A stretch of 64,000 nt of DNA from Streptomyces sp. NBC_01465 (lineage in GTDB: Bacteria > Actinomycetota > Actinomycetes > Streptomycetales > Streptomycetaceae), in contig NZ_CP109467.1 of assembly GCF_036227325.1 (NCBI RefSeq), positions 4,340,001-4,404,000 on the forward strand, in the 5' to 3' direction. The position numbers and the translations under genes were made by a program. Below, one piece after another: positions 38,028 through 48,249 of this stretch (its first letter is position 1; each line of letters begins with the position of its first letter). The notes under the pieces were generated by a model. That model was not told where the DNA came from and did no database searches. It saw only the letters and a list, made by a program, of their open reading frames with translations.

Positions 38028-41000
38028 ATGAGTGGGGTTATGACAAAGCGTTCAGTACGGCGGTCCCTCCTGGCCTGCGCACTCGCCGCAGGAGTCGGCG
38101 GTGCGGTGCTTCTGCCGCTGGGTACCGTCACGGCACAGGCGGCGGACACCGGCACCGAAGTGGTGCTGGACACTCCGGCCAAGGACATACCCCGGCCGGT
38201 CCAGCTGCTGTCGGCGGGGGCCACCGGCTTCCTGCACCGGCAGGGCGGACGGGACGCCGAGGGGCTGCTGTGGACCTCGTACGCGACCGGGAAGACCGTG
38301 TCGGTGCTCGGGAGCAGCGGTACGTATGCGCCCAATTCGGGCCTGACCTGCTACTACATCCGCAACGTCTGCTCCGACGGGCTCTTCGGCCGGGGCAGTG
38401 ACACGGTCGCGATGCCGGACCGGCAGGGGCGGCGCTCGGTGCAGTTGCGGGACACCGCGACGGGTGCGCTCGGCACGGTCGACGGGTTTCGCGGGTCGTA
38501 TCAGGGCACGTACGGGAGCACCGTCGTGTCGGGCTACGGCCCGGACGAGTTCGAGATCTCCGATCTGGTCGACGGGGTGCGGCGCGTCCGGGCGGTGACC
38601 GGGCTCGCGGACTCCGTCGGCAGTGTCGTGGTGGCCACCGGTGACGCCCGCGGGGCCGCGGTCCGTTACGGGCGTGCGGACGGCACCTTCGGGGTCGGGT
38701 ATCTGGACTTCGCCACGGCCGCGGTCACGGAGGCCTTCGCCGATGTGCCCGACGCGGACGAATGGGGCGCCGCTCCTGCCGTGCTGCTGGACGGCGAGCG
38801 CATCGGCTGGATCGGGGCGTCGTCCGTTGTGCACCTCAAGTCCCGTGCGGATGTGGGAGTTTCGGAGACCGTTCATACGCTGGCGGACACCTCCGGGTAC
38901 GGCAGCGAGGGCGTTCTGGTCGGCAACTCCGTTGTGCTGGCGGAGAGTTCGGTCTCGGACGCGCTGACCGGGAAGATCGTCGCCCTGCCGCTCGACGGCG
39001 GCCCCGCCCGGGTGCTGCTCGCCAGGGCCGGACAGGGCATTCAGGCAGGTCCCGACGGATCGGCCCTGGTCAGCGGCGGCACCGCGAACACCGACTGGTG
39101 GGTGCAGCGCATCGCGCCGGACGCGCAGGGTGCGCCCGCGGTGTCCAAGGTGCTCAAGGTCGCCCCGTACGAGAACGACAAGGGGGCGCTTGCCTTCAGC
39201 CGGGGGCATCTGCGCGTGGTGCTCGGCACGACCGGCTCTCCCCGGAGCAGCGTGACGGACCTCGGGGTGTCGGGAACACCCGTACCCAGCACGCCGGTTG
39301 AGGGTGACACTGTCCCCGCTGGCCGCGAGATCTGGGGGAATCACGAGACCGGCGGCGACGTCTTCCTGTCCCACCGGGACGGCGACGCGGCGTCCACGAT
39401 CGTCGACGGATGGAGCTCGCCCGGCGTCGAGTTCGGCAAGGGCACGACGGGCGGGACCATCGTCGACGCCGCCGACGGCTATGTCGTCTACAACTCGGGT
39501 GGCACGGCCCCCAAGCAGTACGTGGGCGAGATCGGCCAGGGCGTCCTGCTGACCGGCACCGCGCGCGCCGCCGCGCTCAACGGCCCCGTGCTGTGGCGCG
39601 CGACGGGCGCGGCCGGCCAGGTCAGTGCGTACAACCTGAGCTCGAAGAAGACCACGAGCACGGTCACCGTCGGTGCCTCGTGCGTGCCGAGCGAGCTGCA
39701 GGCCGCCGGGAAGTGGCTGTACTGGAGCTGCGGCAGCGGCGGTGCCTCCGGGGTGTACGACACGGTGGGCAAGAAGTCCGTCGCCGTGACCGGCGGGGAC
39801 GTACTGCTGGGCGACGGATTCACCGTGCGGCACGACCACACCGCGGGGACGCTGCTGCTCACTTCGGTGACCGGCGGTACGGCGGTCACGCGGACGCTCG
39901 CGGAACTCCCCGACAGCGGGAAGGCCACGGACCGGCGGCTGCGCTGGGCGGTGGACGAGTACACCGGAATGGTCGCGTACGTCGGCGGCCAGGAACAGGT
40001 GCACGTCCTGGGGACGGGCGTCGCCGCGTCTCCTGTCGCGGTGACGGGCCAGGAGACTTCTTCCGGAGTCTTCAACAAGACGCCGTGGACGGGCAATTGG
40101 GATCTCTCCCGGCCGGTCGCCTCCTGGACTCTCACCGTCAAGGACCCGGCGGGCCGGGTCCTGCGCACGATCACCGGCCGCGACGCACGCGCCGCCATCG
40201 CCGTGTCCTGGAACGGCAGGACGAACTCCAACGCCTACGCCCCGAACGGGGTCTTCCGCTGGTCGCTGACGGCAGTTCCGGCCGGCAGCACCGGCGCGGC
40301 CACGATCAGCTCCGGTACGGGCCTGCTGGAGGGCGGCGCGGCCGTCTTCCGCGACTACTCAGGCCACGAGGGCGTCCCCGACGGCCTCGGCGACCTGATG
40401 TCGCTCACCTCGTCGGGCACGCTCAGCTTCCACTACGGGGCTTCGAAGCTCTCCGGGAAGCTGGCGGGCGGCGGCTGGCCCTCGACCGTGTACGCGGTCC
40501 CGCTCGGGGACTTCAACGGTGACCGGTGCAATGACGTGCTGGTGCGGTACACCTCGGGTGAGCTGCGGTCGTACAAGCCCGGTTGTGGGCGGGCCGTCAC
40601 GCCGAAGACCTCGTACGTGAAGGTCGGGGCCACGGGCTGGCAGCAGTACGACCTGCTGACCTCGCCCGGGGACCTCAACGGCGACGGCCGCGCCGACCTC
40701 GTCGTCCGCCAGAAGACCACCGGCGACATGTACTTCTACGCCGGCCGCTCCGACGGCAAGTTCGCGGCGAAGGTGAAGCTGGCGTCCAACTGGAAGACGT
40801 ACGCACAGATCGCGGGTGTCGGCGACATCACCGGGGACGGCAGGGCGGACCTGGTCGCCCACGACAGGACCGGTGGGCTGTGGCGCTACAACGGTCTGGG
40901 CAACGGCAAGTTCGCCGCCCGGGTGAAGGTCTTCTCCAACTGGGGGACCTCGTACAACGCGATCATCGGCGTCGGTGACATCACCGGCGACGGCAGGGCC

Positions 41001-41120
41001 GACCTCGTCGAGCGCGACTCCGGCGGGAATCTCTTCCGTAGCGACGGCAACGGCAAGGGCTCCTTCGGCGGGCGGGTTCAGATCGCGACGGGCTGGAAGG
41101 GCTACAAGTCCCTGTTTTAG
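38028..41120 (+). CDS. Secreted propeller/FG-GAP repeat protein D
   Basis: 1030 residues with the same layout as protein A: signal peptide (SLLACALAAGVGGAVLL...AQAA), long beta-rich region, Cys-containing GASCVPSELQAAGKWLYWSCG segment, FlgD-like Ig domain (VASWTLTVKDPAGRVLRTI), and FG-GAP loops DFNGDRCND, DLNGDGRAD, DITGDGRAD (twice). Start uncertain: ATG 38028 lies 8 bases after the protein C stop; ATG 38040 is also possible; neither has a good ribosome site. The last ~350 bases are almost identical in DNA to gene B. Confidence 0.85.
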   Translation: MSGVMTKRSVRRSLLACALAAGVGGAVLLPLGTVTAQAADTGTEVVLDTPAKDIPRPVQLLSAGATGFLHRQGGRDAEGLLWTSYATGKTVSVLGSSGTYAPNSGLTCYYIRNVCSDGLFGRGSDTVAMPDRQGRRSVQLRDTATGALGTVDGFRGSYQGTYGSTVVSGYGPDEFEISDLVDGVRRVRAVTGLADSVGSVVVATGDARGAAVRYGRADGTFGVGYLDFATAAVTEAFADVPDADEWGAAPAVLLDGERIGWIGASSVVHLKSRADVGVSETVHTLADTSGYGSEGVLVGNSVVLAESSVSDALTGKIVALPLDGGPARVLLARAGQGIQAGPDGSALVSGGTANTDWWVQRIAPDAQGAPAVSKVLKVAPYENDKGALAFSRGHLRVVLGTTGSPRSSVTDLGVSGTPVPSTPVEGDTVPAGREIWGNHETGGDVFLSHRDGDAASTIVDGWSSPGVEFGKGTTGGTIVDAADGYVVYNSGGTAPKQYVGEIGQGVLLTGTARAAALNGPVLWRATGAAGQVSAYNLSSKKTTSTVTVGASCVPSELQAAGKWLYWSCGSGGASGVYDTVGKKSVAVTGGDVLLGDGFTVRHDHTAGTLLLTSVTGGTAVTRTLAELPDSGKATDRRLRWAVDEYTGMVAYVGGQEQVHVLGTGVAASPVAVTGQETSSGVFNKTPWTGNWDLSRPVASWTLTVKDPAGRVLRTITGRDARAAIAVSWNGRTNSNAYAPNGVFRWSLTAVPAGSTGAATISSGTGLLEGGAAVFRDYSGHEGVPDGLGDLMSLTSSGTLSFHYGASKLSGKLAGGGWPSTVYAVPLGDFNGDRCNDVLVRYTSGELRSYKPGCGRAVTPKTSYVKVGATGWQQYDLLTSPGDLNGDGRADLVVRQKTTGDMYFYAGRSDGKFAAKVKLASNWKTYAQIAGVGDITGDGRADLVAHDRTGGLWRYNGLGNGKFAARVKVFSNWGTSYNAIIGVGDITGDGRADLVERDSGGNLFRSDGNGKGSFGGRVQIATGWKGYKSLF

Positions 41121-41169
41121 GCCACCCGTTGGCGCATGTCGTGCCCCCGGCGAGGGAATCGCTGGGGGC

Positions 41170-42708
41170 ATGACAACACCCGATGCCCAAGGGGCACCAC
41201 CGTCGGACGAGGCCCTCCTCGCCGAACTCGGCTACACCCAGGTCCTCGCCCGCCGGATGTCCGCCTTCTCCAACTACGCGGTCTCCTTCACCATCATCTC
41301 GGTCCTCTCCGGCTGCCTGACGATGTACCTGTTCGGCATGAACACCGGCGGCCCCGCCGTCATCACCTGGGGCTGGGTCGGAGTCGGCCTGATGACGCTC
41401 TTCGTAGGCCTCTCGATGGCGGAAATCTGCTCCGCCTACCCGACCTCCGCCGGCCTCTACTTCTGGGCCCACCGCCTGGCGCCCCCGAAGAGCGCGGCCG
41501 CCTGGGCCTGGTTCACGGGCTGGTTCAACGTCCTCGGCCAGGTCGCCGTCACCGCGGGCATCGACTTCGGGGCGGCGTCCTTCCTCGGCGCGTACCTGAA
41601 CCTCCAGTTCGAGTTCAAGGTCACCCCGGGCCGCACCATCCTCCTCTTCGCCGCGATCCTGATCCTGCACGGCCTCCTCAACACCTTCGGCGTGCGCATC
41701 GTCGCTATCCTCAACGGCGTCAGCGTCTGGTGGCACGTGATCGGCGTCGCCGTGATCGTCGCGGCGCTGACCTTCACCCCCGACCACCACAAGTCCACGT
41801 CGTACGTCTTCACGCACTTCGTGAACAACACCGGCTTCGGCAGCGGCTTCTACGTCGTCCTCATCGGCCTCCTCATGGCGCAGTACACCTTCACCGGCTA
41901 CGACGCCTCCGCCCACATGACCGAGGAGACCCACGACGCCTCCACCGCCGGTCCCAAGGGCATCGTGCGCTCCATCTGGACCTCGTGGATCGCGGGCTTC
42001 GTGCTGCTCCTCGGCTTCACGTACGCCATCCAGTCGTACGACAAGGAGCTCGGATCCCCGACCGGCGCACCCCCCGCCCAGATCCTCCTGGACGCGGTCG
42101 GCGCCACGGGCGGCAAGCTCCTGCTCCTGGTCGTGATCGGCGCCCAGCTCTTCTGCGGGATGGCCTCCGTCACCGCCAACTCCCGTATGATCTACGCCTT
42201 TTCGCGCGACGGGGCGCTCCCCTTCTCGCACATCTGGCACACGGTGAGCCCCCGCACCCGCACCCCCGTCGCAGCCGTCTGGCTGGCGGCGCTGGGCGCG
42301 CTGGTGCTCGGCCTCCCGTACCTGATCAACGTCACCGCGTACGCCGCCGTGACCTCGATCGCCGTCATCGGCCTCTACATCGCGTACGTCGTCCCCACCC
42401 TGCTGCGCCTCCGGCGCGGCGACGACTTCCGGCGCGGGCCGTGGCACCTGGGCCGCTGGTCGCGTCCCGTCGGGATCGTCGCCGTGGTGTGGGTCGCGGT
42501 GATCACCGTGCTCTTCATGCTGCCGCAGGTCTCGCCGGTCACCTGGGAGACCTTCAACTACGCCCCGGTCGCGGTCCTGGCCGTACTCGGCTTCGCGGCC
42601 GCGTGGTGGTTCGCCTCGGCCCGCCGCTGGTTCCTGAACCCGGACCACGCACGGACAAAAGCGCGCGAGGCGTCCCGTAAGGGCGCCCCGGAGCCGGTGG
42701 ACCCGTAA
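41170..42708 (+). CDS. APC family amino acid permease
   Basis: 512 residues with 12 predicted helices. The N-terminal ELGYTQVLARRMSAFSNYAVSFTIISVLSG and AEICSAYPTSAGLYFWA match the amino acid/GABA permease branch (APC superfamily, BAT1/GabP-like); TGYDASAHMTEET is another conserved motif. Imports an amino acid or amine by cation symport; substrate not readable. ATG 41170 follows GGGGG. Not obviously linked to its neighbours. Confidence 0.9.
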   Translation: MTTPDAQGAPPSDEALLAELGYTQVLARRMSAFSNYAVSFTIISVLSGCLTMYLFGMNTGGPAVITWGWVGVGLMTLFVGLSMAEICSAYPTSAGLYFWAHRLAPPKSAAAWAWFTGWFNVLGQVAVTAGIDFGAASFLGAYLNLQFEFKVTPGRTILLFAAILILHGLLNTFGVRIVAILNGVSVWWHVIGVAVIVAALTFTPDHHKSTSYVFTHFVNNTGFGSGFYVVLIGLLMAQYTFTGYDASAHMTEETHDASTAGPKGIVRSIWTSWIAGFVLLLGFTYAIQSYDKELGSPTGAPPAQILLDAVGATGGKLLLLVVIGAQLFCGMASVTANSRMIYAFSRDGALPFSHIWHTVSPRTRTPVAAVWLAALGALVLGLPYLINVTAYAAVTSIAVIGLYIAYVVPTLLRLRRGDDFRRGPWHLGRWSRPVGIVAVVWVAVITVLFMLPQVSPVTWETFNYAPVAVLAVLGFAAAWWFASARRWFLNPDHARTKAREASRKGAPEPVDP

Positions 42709-42761
42709 TACCTGATCGGCGCTGTGCCCCGGTCCGGCTATGCTCGGGGGAGCACAGCCGC

Positions 42762-42834
42762 GGACCGTTAGCTCAATTGGCAGAGCAGTGGACTTTTAAT
42801 CCATTGGTTGTGGGTTCGAGTCCCACACGGTCTA
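42762..42834 (+). tRNA. tRNA-Lys (TTT)
   Basis: Anticodon loop CTTTTAA in stem GTGGA/TCCAT (one G-T pair), D-arm GCTCAATTGGCAGAGC, T-loop GTTCGAG. The acceptor stem GGACCGT/ACGGTCT ends in a G-T pair. No encoded CCA. Confidence 0.94.
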
Positions 42835-42872
42835 CCGGAAGCGGGAGAGGTACACCCCCTCCGGCCTGCTGC

Positions 42873-42910
42873 GAAGCGCCTCGACCGGTCTCGTCCGGTC
42901 GGGGCGCTTC
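42873..42910 (+). terminator. Terminator after tRNA-Lys
   Basis: 16-base arms (42873-42888 with 42895-42910, one T-G pair) and a 6-base loop, 38 bases past the tRNA. Confidence 0.7.
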
Positions 42911-43057
42911 TGCGTTTCCCCCGGACGGCGCAATTGCTTTGCTGATCATCATTTGAACGGCGTGGGCTGCCTTGCCCTGCGCTTGTGTGACCCTACGGTC
43001 GCTCACAGCAACCATCCGACTCCGGCTCAGCGGGGCGTAGGCGAAGGGCTGTCTTTG

Positions 43058-46000
43058 ATGTTCGTACGTCGGCACACTCTGGCCAGGCTGCCAGTGGGTA
43101 TCGCCGTGGCGCTGAGCCTGATGTTCGGCTCGCAGGCCGCGGCGGTGCCGATGGCGCCCGCGGCCGACGACCCCATGAGCTCCGTCAGCATCACCAAGAC
43201 CAGCGATGCCGACGGGCCGCTGGAGCCCGGCGACGAATTCATCTACACACTCACCGGGCAGTGCTCGGGGCTGACCGTGGACTGTGTGGACTTCACCGTC
43301 ACCGACACGCTTCCCGCGGAGTTCGAGGTCACGAGCCTGCCGCAGTCGACCACCACGCGTGACGTCACCTACGACGAGTCGACGCGGCAGCTGACCGTCG
43401 TCTACAAGCAGGATCTGCAGAACCCCGCGGGCAAGACCGGTCTGCGGGCCGGGCAGGCGGGCACCATCGAGATCGGCATGCGGGTGCCGGCCGACACCCA
43501 GCTGGAGGACGGCGCCACCGTCCCCAACTCCGCGCAGGTCGACGCCGACAACGCGGACAAGAAGGAGTCCTCCACCGACGTCACCGTCACCATCCCGCTC
43601 GTGGTCAAGCCGGTGACGACCAAGACGTGGGAGGACGGGTCGGCGGTCGCGCTCAGCGGCGAGGAGTCGACGATCACGCTGAACGTACGGAACCAGTCCT
43701 CGTCGTCCGCCGAGGTCAGCGAGCTGTCGGTGTCGGACACCACCGCGGACACCTTCGAGGACTTCGACTTCGTCTCGGCCTCCGTCACCGCCTTCCCCGC
43801 GGGCGCCGACCAGGCGCACCTGGTGGTCACCACCGCGGACGGCGCCACGCACACCGGGGCGGACATCACCTCGCCCGGACAGCTGCCGATGCCCGCCGGG
43901 GTCGACCCCGACGATGTGGTCGGCTTTGAAGTTGTCTTCACCAACAGCAACGGCGATCCGCTGCCGTACGACGCCACCGGCGGCACCGTCGAAGTGAAGA
44001 TGAAGCTGAGGGACACCTACCGCTCCACCGGCGCCAAGCTGGAGCCCACCAACAAGATCACGGTCAACAACTGCGCGACGCCGAAGGCCCAGGAGAAGAC
44101 GAAGGGCTCGGTCGACGGGGCGCCGGCCTGCGACACGTACGACATCCTGCCGGACATCCTCGTACTCAACGGGACCAAGAAGTTCTTCCCGGACACCGAC
44201 GGCGACTTCACCCAGGAGACCGGTGAGCACGCGGTGATCGGGGAGAACTCGCCGGTCAGCATGATGGTCGACGTCAAGAACAACTCGCCGTTCCCGGTGA
44301 AGTCGATCACGATCACCGAGCCGGATCCGAACGCCACGAGCGAGTTCGACCTGGTCGAGATCAGCAAGGTGCGGTTGCGCTTCCCGGAGGGGGCGACCGA
44401 GGCGAAGCTGACCGTCACCTACTCCGACGGGACCAGCACCACCAACACGTACACCGAGGGCACGACCGTCGACGTGGCCAAGCCGGGCGCCCAGGTCACC
44501 AAGGTCGAGGTCACCTACACCGGCGTCGACGCGGACGGAAACCCCACCATCAAGGAGGGCGCCGACGCGGGACTCGATCTGCACGGCACCCTGGGCGACG
44601 ACGTCGGCCCCGACAACCTGCCCACGGGCGTCAGCCCGGGAGTCGACAACTGCGCCGGTTTCAAGGGTGATGCGGGTCGTACGGACGGCTCCGGCACCGC
44701 CTCCGGTGACGCCTGCGCGACCCTGCCCGTCGAGGCTCCGAACACCTCGGGCAGCGGTACGAAGGACTCCTCCCAGACCGACATCCCTGCTGACCAGCCC
44801 ATCACCATGAACCTGGTCGTCACCAACAACGGCAACAAGCCGCTGGTCAACCCGGTGATCACCGACCCGTCGGCGGCAGCGGACGGCTCCCCCGCCTCCA
44901 CCAGCCCCTTCGATGTCCTGCGGATCACGTCGGTGACCGTCAGTCCGTCCAGCGCACCGGTCACTCTCGAGCTGTGGGACCCGGACGCGAGCGGTGGCTC
45001 CGGTGCCTGGGTCGCGTACGACGCCTCGGACGCGGCCCTGCTCGAACGGGCCACCGGCGTACGCGGCAAGTACAACGGCGAGATGTCCCCGCAGTCCAGC
45101 TTCACGATCACCGTGGTCACCGAGCGGCGCGACGGCGTACCGGACGGGACGACGCTGCAGAACTGCTACTCCATCGACGCGGGCGGCGACTTCACGGCCG
45201 GGGCACCGGTCTGCGGCCCGTCGATGAACACCGGGCCCGCCTCGGACTCGGCCTCGATCAACAAGTCGATCAGCCCCGGCGAGCTGCCCGAGTACGTGAC
45301 GGGACTGCCGCGGCAGCACGCCGACATGACGCTCACGGTCGCCAACACCGGGAACATGTCGGCCAAGTACCTCAAGATCATCGACCAGGACACCGACTTC
45401 TTCGACGCCGTCGACCTGGTCTCCATCAAGTCCAACCAGATGCCGGCAGGCGCCGACCGGGTGCAGATCGACGCGTACGTGGACGGGGCATGGGTCAACG
45501 GCACCCCGGCCTCCAGTGCCGCGCTGCCCTCCGGCGTGAACCCCGCCGACGTCACCGGGATCCGCGCCACCTACACCTCGACGAGTACGGACAATGACGG
45601 TTACGTCATCAAGCCCGAGTGCACGACGGCCGGTTGCCGCGGGATCCTCGTCCTCGACGTCAGCCCGCGCGAAGCACTGCGCAGCAACGGTGACCCGGTG
45701 CCCAGCCACCTGGAGGACACGGCCAGCGGCCAGTTCACCACCAAGCTGCAGCCCGGCGGCAACCCCAAGGACATCGACCCGGTCGACGCCACGCTCAACC
45801 TGGTCAAGGGCGACCCGGTCCTCGACGTCAGCAAGACCCCGAACACCGCGCTCGCGCCCGGTGAGGACGCGCCCTTCTATCTGAAGGTCACCAACACCGG
45901 CACCGCCAACATCCCGCACCTGGTCGTCAAGGACTCCCTGCCGAAGGGCATCGCCTTCCTCGACACCTTCAAGGGCGACGACGGAGAGCCGTACAAGATC

Positions 46001-48139
46001 ATCGACAAGGCGCTGCCCATCGGTGCCGAGGACGTGCCGAAGCCGGTCTTCACCAAGACCCTCGACGGCGACCGGATCTCCGGGCTCACCTGGGACTTCA
46101 ACAGGACCGACGAGGGCAACGAGTGGGTCTTCCCGCCCGGCGGCACGTTCACCATCGAGATCCACGTGACGCTGGAGGCCGGCATCAACGCCGGTGACGT
46201 CGTCACCAACACCATGGGCGCCACCTCGTCCGACCCGGACTTCGCCTGCGGCGGCACCTCGCAGACCGACGGGGGCTTCGGCTCCGGCCTGTACTGCGTG
46301 GCCAACGCGACGCTGACCGCCAAGTCCGGGGCGTCGTTCTCCGCCCTCAAGTGGGTGGCCGGCAACGACAGTCTGGGCTGGTACAACACCGACTCCGGCA
46401 AGATCGTGCCGGTCGCCGACAGCTCCTGCCGGACCACGACCGACTCCACCGGCCGCCGCTACACCGCCAATCCGTGCATCGCCCTGGTCAACCCGGGCGA
46501 CCAGTACCACTACTTGATGCGCATCCAGAACTCCGGCACGGAGTCCGGTACGGCCATGCGGATCGTCGACCGCTTCCCCGTCCAGGGCGACAAGGGCGTC
46601 ATCCTCGACCAGTCGCGCGGCACCGCCTGGGACAAGCGGCCCACGCTCGCCTCGCAGCCGGTCCTCGACGGGCCCGGCACGATGGAGACCGCGTACGAGA
46701 ACGACGAACCGCTGTGCACGGACGACCTGGCGATGGGCGGTGCCGGTTCGAGCGACGCCCAGTGCGACGCCTCCAAGTGGGACGACGCCTACAGCGCCCA
46801 GGCGGCCGGCGCCCGCTTCAGGCTGACCTTCCCGACGCCCCTCGCGCCGGGCGGCACGGTGAACATCACCTACGCCATGGACTCCCCGATCGACGTCGCC
46901 AAGAACGGCGACCCGACCATCGCCTGGAACTCGTACGCGCACAACGAGGTCACCGACCGCGCCGGTACGCCGCGCGTGCTCCAGGCCAACGAGCCGATCC
47001 AGGTCGGTGTCGCCCTCGGCTACGGCTCACTGAAGCTGGTCAAGCGGATCGGCGCCGCCCCCGCCGGGCTCGGCAAGCTGCTGAACAAGGTGCCGTTCCC
47101 GTACCACGTGACCTGCGTCATCCACCCGCAGGGCAGGCCGCCGAAGGTCGTCGTCAACAAGGACTACAAGGTCACCGTCGACCAGCCCGTCACCATCGAC
47201 GGCATCCCGGCGGGCGCCGAGTGCAGCACCTGGGAGACCTCCGCCCACGGCGGCTCGTCGAACCATCCGGCGAACGACCCGCTGCGGGTCACCATCGAGC
47301 CGGGCGTCGGCACGACGGATGTGGAGACCGGACGGATCACCAACACCTTCGAGTTCGGCGCGCTGCAGCTGATCAAGTCGGTCGACGGGGACGCCGCGCA
47401 GTACGCCGACGGCCGTACGTACAAGGTCGCCGTCACCTGCGCCCTGCCGGACGCCGCGGGCAAGCCCACCGACCGCTACCTCACCAAGACGTTCGACGTC
47501 ACCGCGGACAAGCCGGTCACCATCAAGCCGCTGCCGGTCAACTCCCGGTGCTGGGCGAAGGAAGTGGACACGGGCGGTGCCGCGACGGCGGTCGTCGACC
47601 ACGGTTCGGCCGACAACCCGGCCGTCATCTCGGCGGACTCGGACGCGACGATCACCGTCACGAACACCTTCCCGGCGGCCGAGATCAACGTGACCAAGCA
47701 CGTGGTGAACGGCGGGGCGGGACCGTACAGCTTCGAGCTCGCCTGCACCACCGACCAGGGCGACGTCCCGCTCGCGGGCGCCGACCGGGCGTTCGAGCTG
47801 AGCGACGGCGAGACCCGGACGGTCACCGTCCCGGAAGGTGCCGCGTGCACCGTGACGGAGCGGGATGTGCCGGACGGGGACACGGTGACGTACAAGGCGT
47901 CCGACGGCGGTGACAACGGGGAGGTCGTCGTCGACGGATCGGCGACGGTGGACGTCACCAACACCTTCGACGAGACGCCGGTGCCCCCGGTCGCTCCGGA
48001 CGAGCCGGGCCACCACGGCAAGGGGCATCTGGCCGACACCGGGGCCCGGGACTGGACGCTCCTCGGCATCCTGTTCGCGGCGCTCACGATCGCGGGCGGG
48101 CTGGCCGTACGGAGGATCTCCCGGCGGCGCATGAGCTGA
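43058..48139 (+). CDS. Large LAXTG-anchored surface protein with DUF11-like and DUF5979-like repeats
   Basis: 1693 residues. Signal peptide to about 35 (LPVGIAVALSLMFGSQAAA). The long ectodomain is a chain of beta-sandwich modules: DUF11-type repeats (VSITKTSDADGPLEPGDEF, LDVSKTPNTALAPGEDAPF, each leading to a TVTDTLP-like motif) and three C-terminal DUF5979-like modules ending ITNTFEFGA, VTNTFPAAE and VTNTFDETP. The end has LADTG (1658-1662), a hydrophobic helix and RRISRRRMS, a class E sortase LAXTG signal for covalent wall attachment. ATG 43058 with GAAGGG 10 bases upstream; the frame extends back to 42953 without a signal peptide. Likely adhesin or hyphal surface fibre. Confidence 0.9.
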   Translation: MFVRRHTLARLPVGIAVALSLMFGSQAAAVPMAPAADDPMSSVSITKTSDADGPLEPGDEFIYTLTGQCSGLTVDCVDFTVTDTLPAEFEVTSLPQSTTTRDVTYDESTRQLTVVYKQDLQNPAGKTGLRAGQAGTIEIGMRVPADTQLEDGATVPNSAQVDADNADKKESSTDVTVTIPLVVKPVTTKTWEDGSAVALSGEESTITLNVRNQSSSSAEVSELSVSDTTADTFEDFDFVSASVTAFPAGADQAHLVVTTADGATHTGADITSPGQLPMPAGVDPDDVVGFEVVFTNSNGDPLPYDATGGTVEVKMKLRDTYRSTGAKLEPTNKITVNNCATPKAQEKTKGSVDGAPACDTYDILPDILVLNGTKKFFPDTDGDFTQETGEHAVIGENSPVSMMVDVKNNSPFPVKSITITEPDPNATSEFDLVEISKVRLRFPEGATEAKLTVTYSDGTSTTNTYTEGTTVDVAKPGAQVTKVEVTYTGVDADGNPTIKEGADAGLDLHGTLGDDVGPDNLPTGVSPGVDNCAGFKGDAGRTDGSGTASGDACATLPVEAPNTSGSGTKDSSQTDIPADQPITMNLVVTNNGNKPLVNPVITDPSAAADGSPASTSPFDVLRITSVTVSPSSAPVTLELWDPDASGGSGAWVAYDASDAALLERATGVRGKYNGEMSPQSSFTITVVTERRDGVPDGTTLQNCYSIDAGGDFTAGAPVCGPSMNTGPASDSASINKSISPGELPEYVTGLPRQHADMTLTVANTGNMSAKYLKIIDQDTDFFDAVDLVSIKSNQMPAGADRVQIDAYVDGAWVNGTPASSAALPSGVNPADVTGIRATYTSTSTDNDGYVIKPECTTAGCRGILVLDVSPREALRSNGDPVPSHLEDTASGQFTTKLQPGGNPKDIDPVDATLNLVKGDPVLDVSKTPNTALAPGEDAPFYLKVTNTGTANIPHLVVKDSLPKGIAFLDTFKGDDGEPYKIIDKALPIGAEDVPKPVFTKTLDGDRISGLTWDFNRTDEGNEWVFPPGGTFTIEIHVTLEAGINAGDVVTNTMGATSSDPDFACGGTSQTDGGFGSGLYCVANATLTAKSGASFSALKWVAGNDSLGWYNTDSGKIVPVADSSCRTTTDSTGRRYTANPCIALVNPGDQYHYLMRIQNSGTESGTAMRIVDRFPVQGDKGVILDQSRGTAWDKRPTLASQPVLDGPGTMETAYENDEPLCTDDLAMGGAGSSDAQCDASKWDDAYSAQAAGARFRLTFPTPLAPGGTVNITYAMDSPIDVAKNGDPTIAWNSYAHNEVTDRAGTPRVLQANEPIQVGVALGYGSLKLVKRIGAAPAGLGKLLNKVPFPYHVTCVIHPQGRPPKVVVNKDYKVTVDQPVTIDGIPAGAECSTWETSAHGGSSNHPANDPLRVTIEPGVGTTDVETGRITNTFEFGALQLIKSVDGDAAQYADGRTYKVAVTCALPDAAGKPTDRYLTKTFDVTADKPVTIKPLPVNSRCWAKEVDTGGAATAVVDHGSADNPAVISADSDATITVTNTFPAAEINVTKHVVNGGAGPYSFELACTTDQGDVPLAGADRAFELSDGETRTVTVPEGAACTVTERDVPDGDTVTYKASDGGDNGEVVVDGSATVDVTNTFDETPVPPVAPDEPGHHGKGHLADTGARDWTLLGILFAALTIAGGLAVRRISRRRMS

Positions 48140-48155
48140 TCGGGCACCGCACACA

Positions 48156-48193
48156 CCGCGGCCCCGGGCGAGTCAACTCGCCCGGGGCCGCGG
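48156..48193 (+). terminator. Terminator after the surface protein gene
   Basis: Perfect 18-bp GC-rich stem (48156-48173 with 48176-48193) with a 2-base loop. Confidence 0.78.
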
Positions 48194-48249
48194 CACGTCG
48201 GCGGCCGTGGACCATGGCGGGAAACTCTGAATGATGGTTCACTCCTTTC

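Noticed and set aside
42773-46942. 1389-codon minus-strand frame opposite the surface protein
   Set aside because: Shadow frame; it also runs into tRNA-Lys and has no domain.
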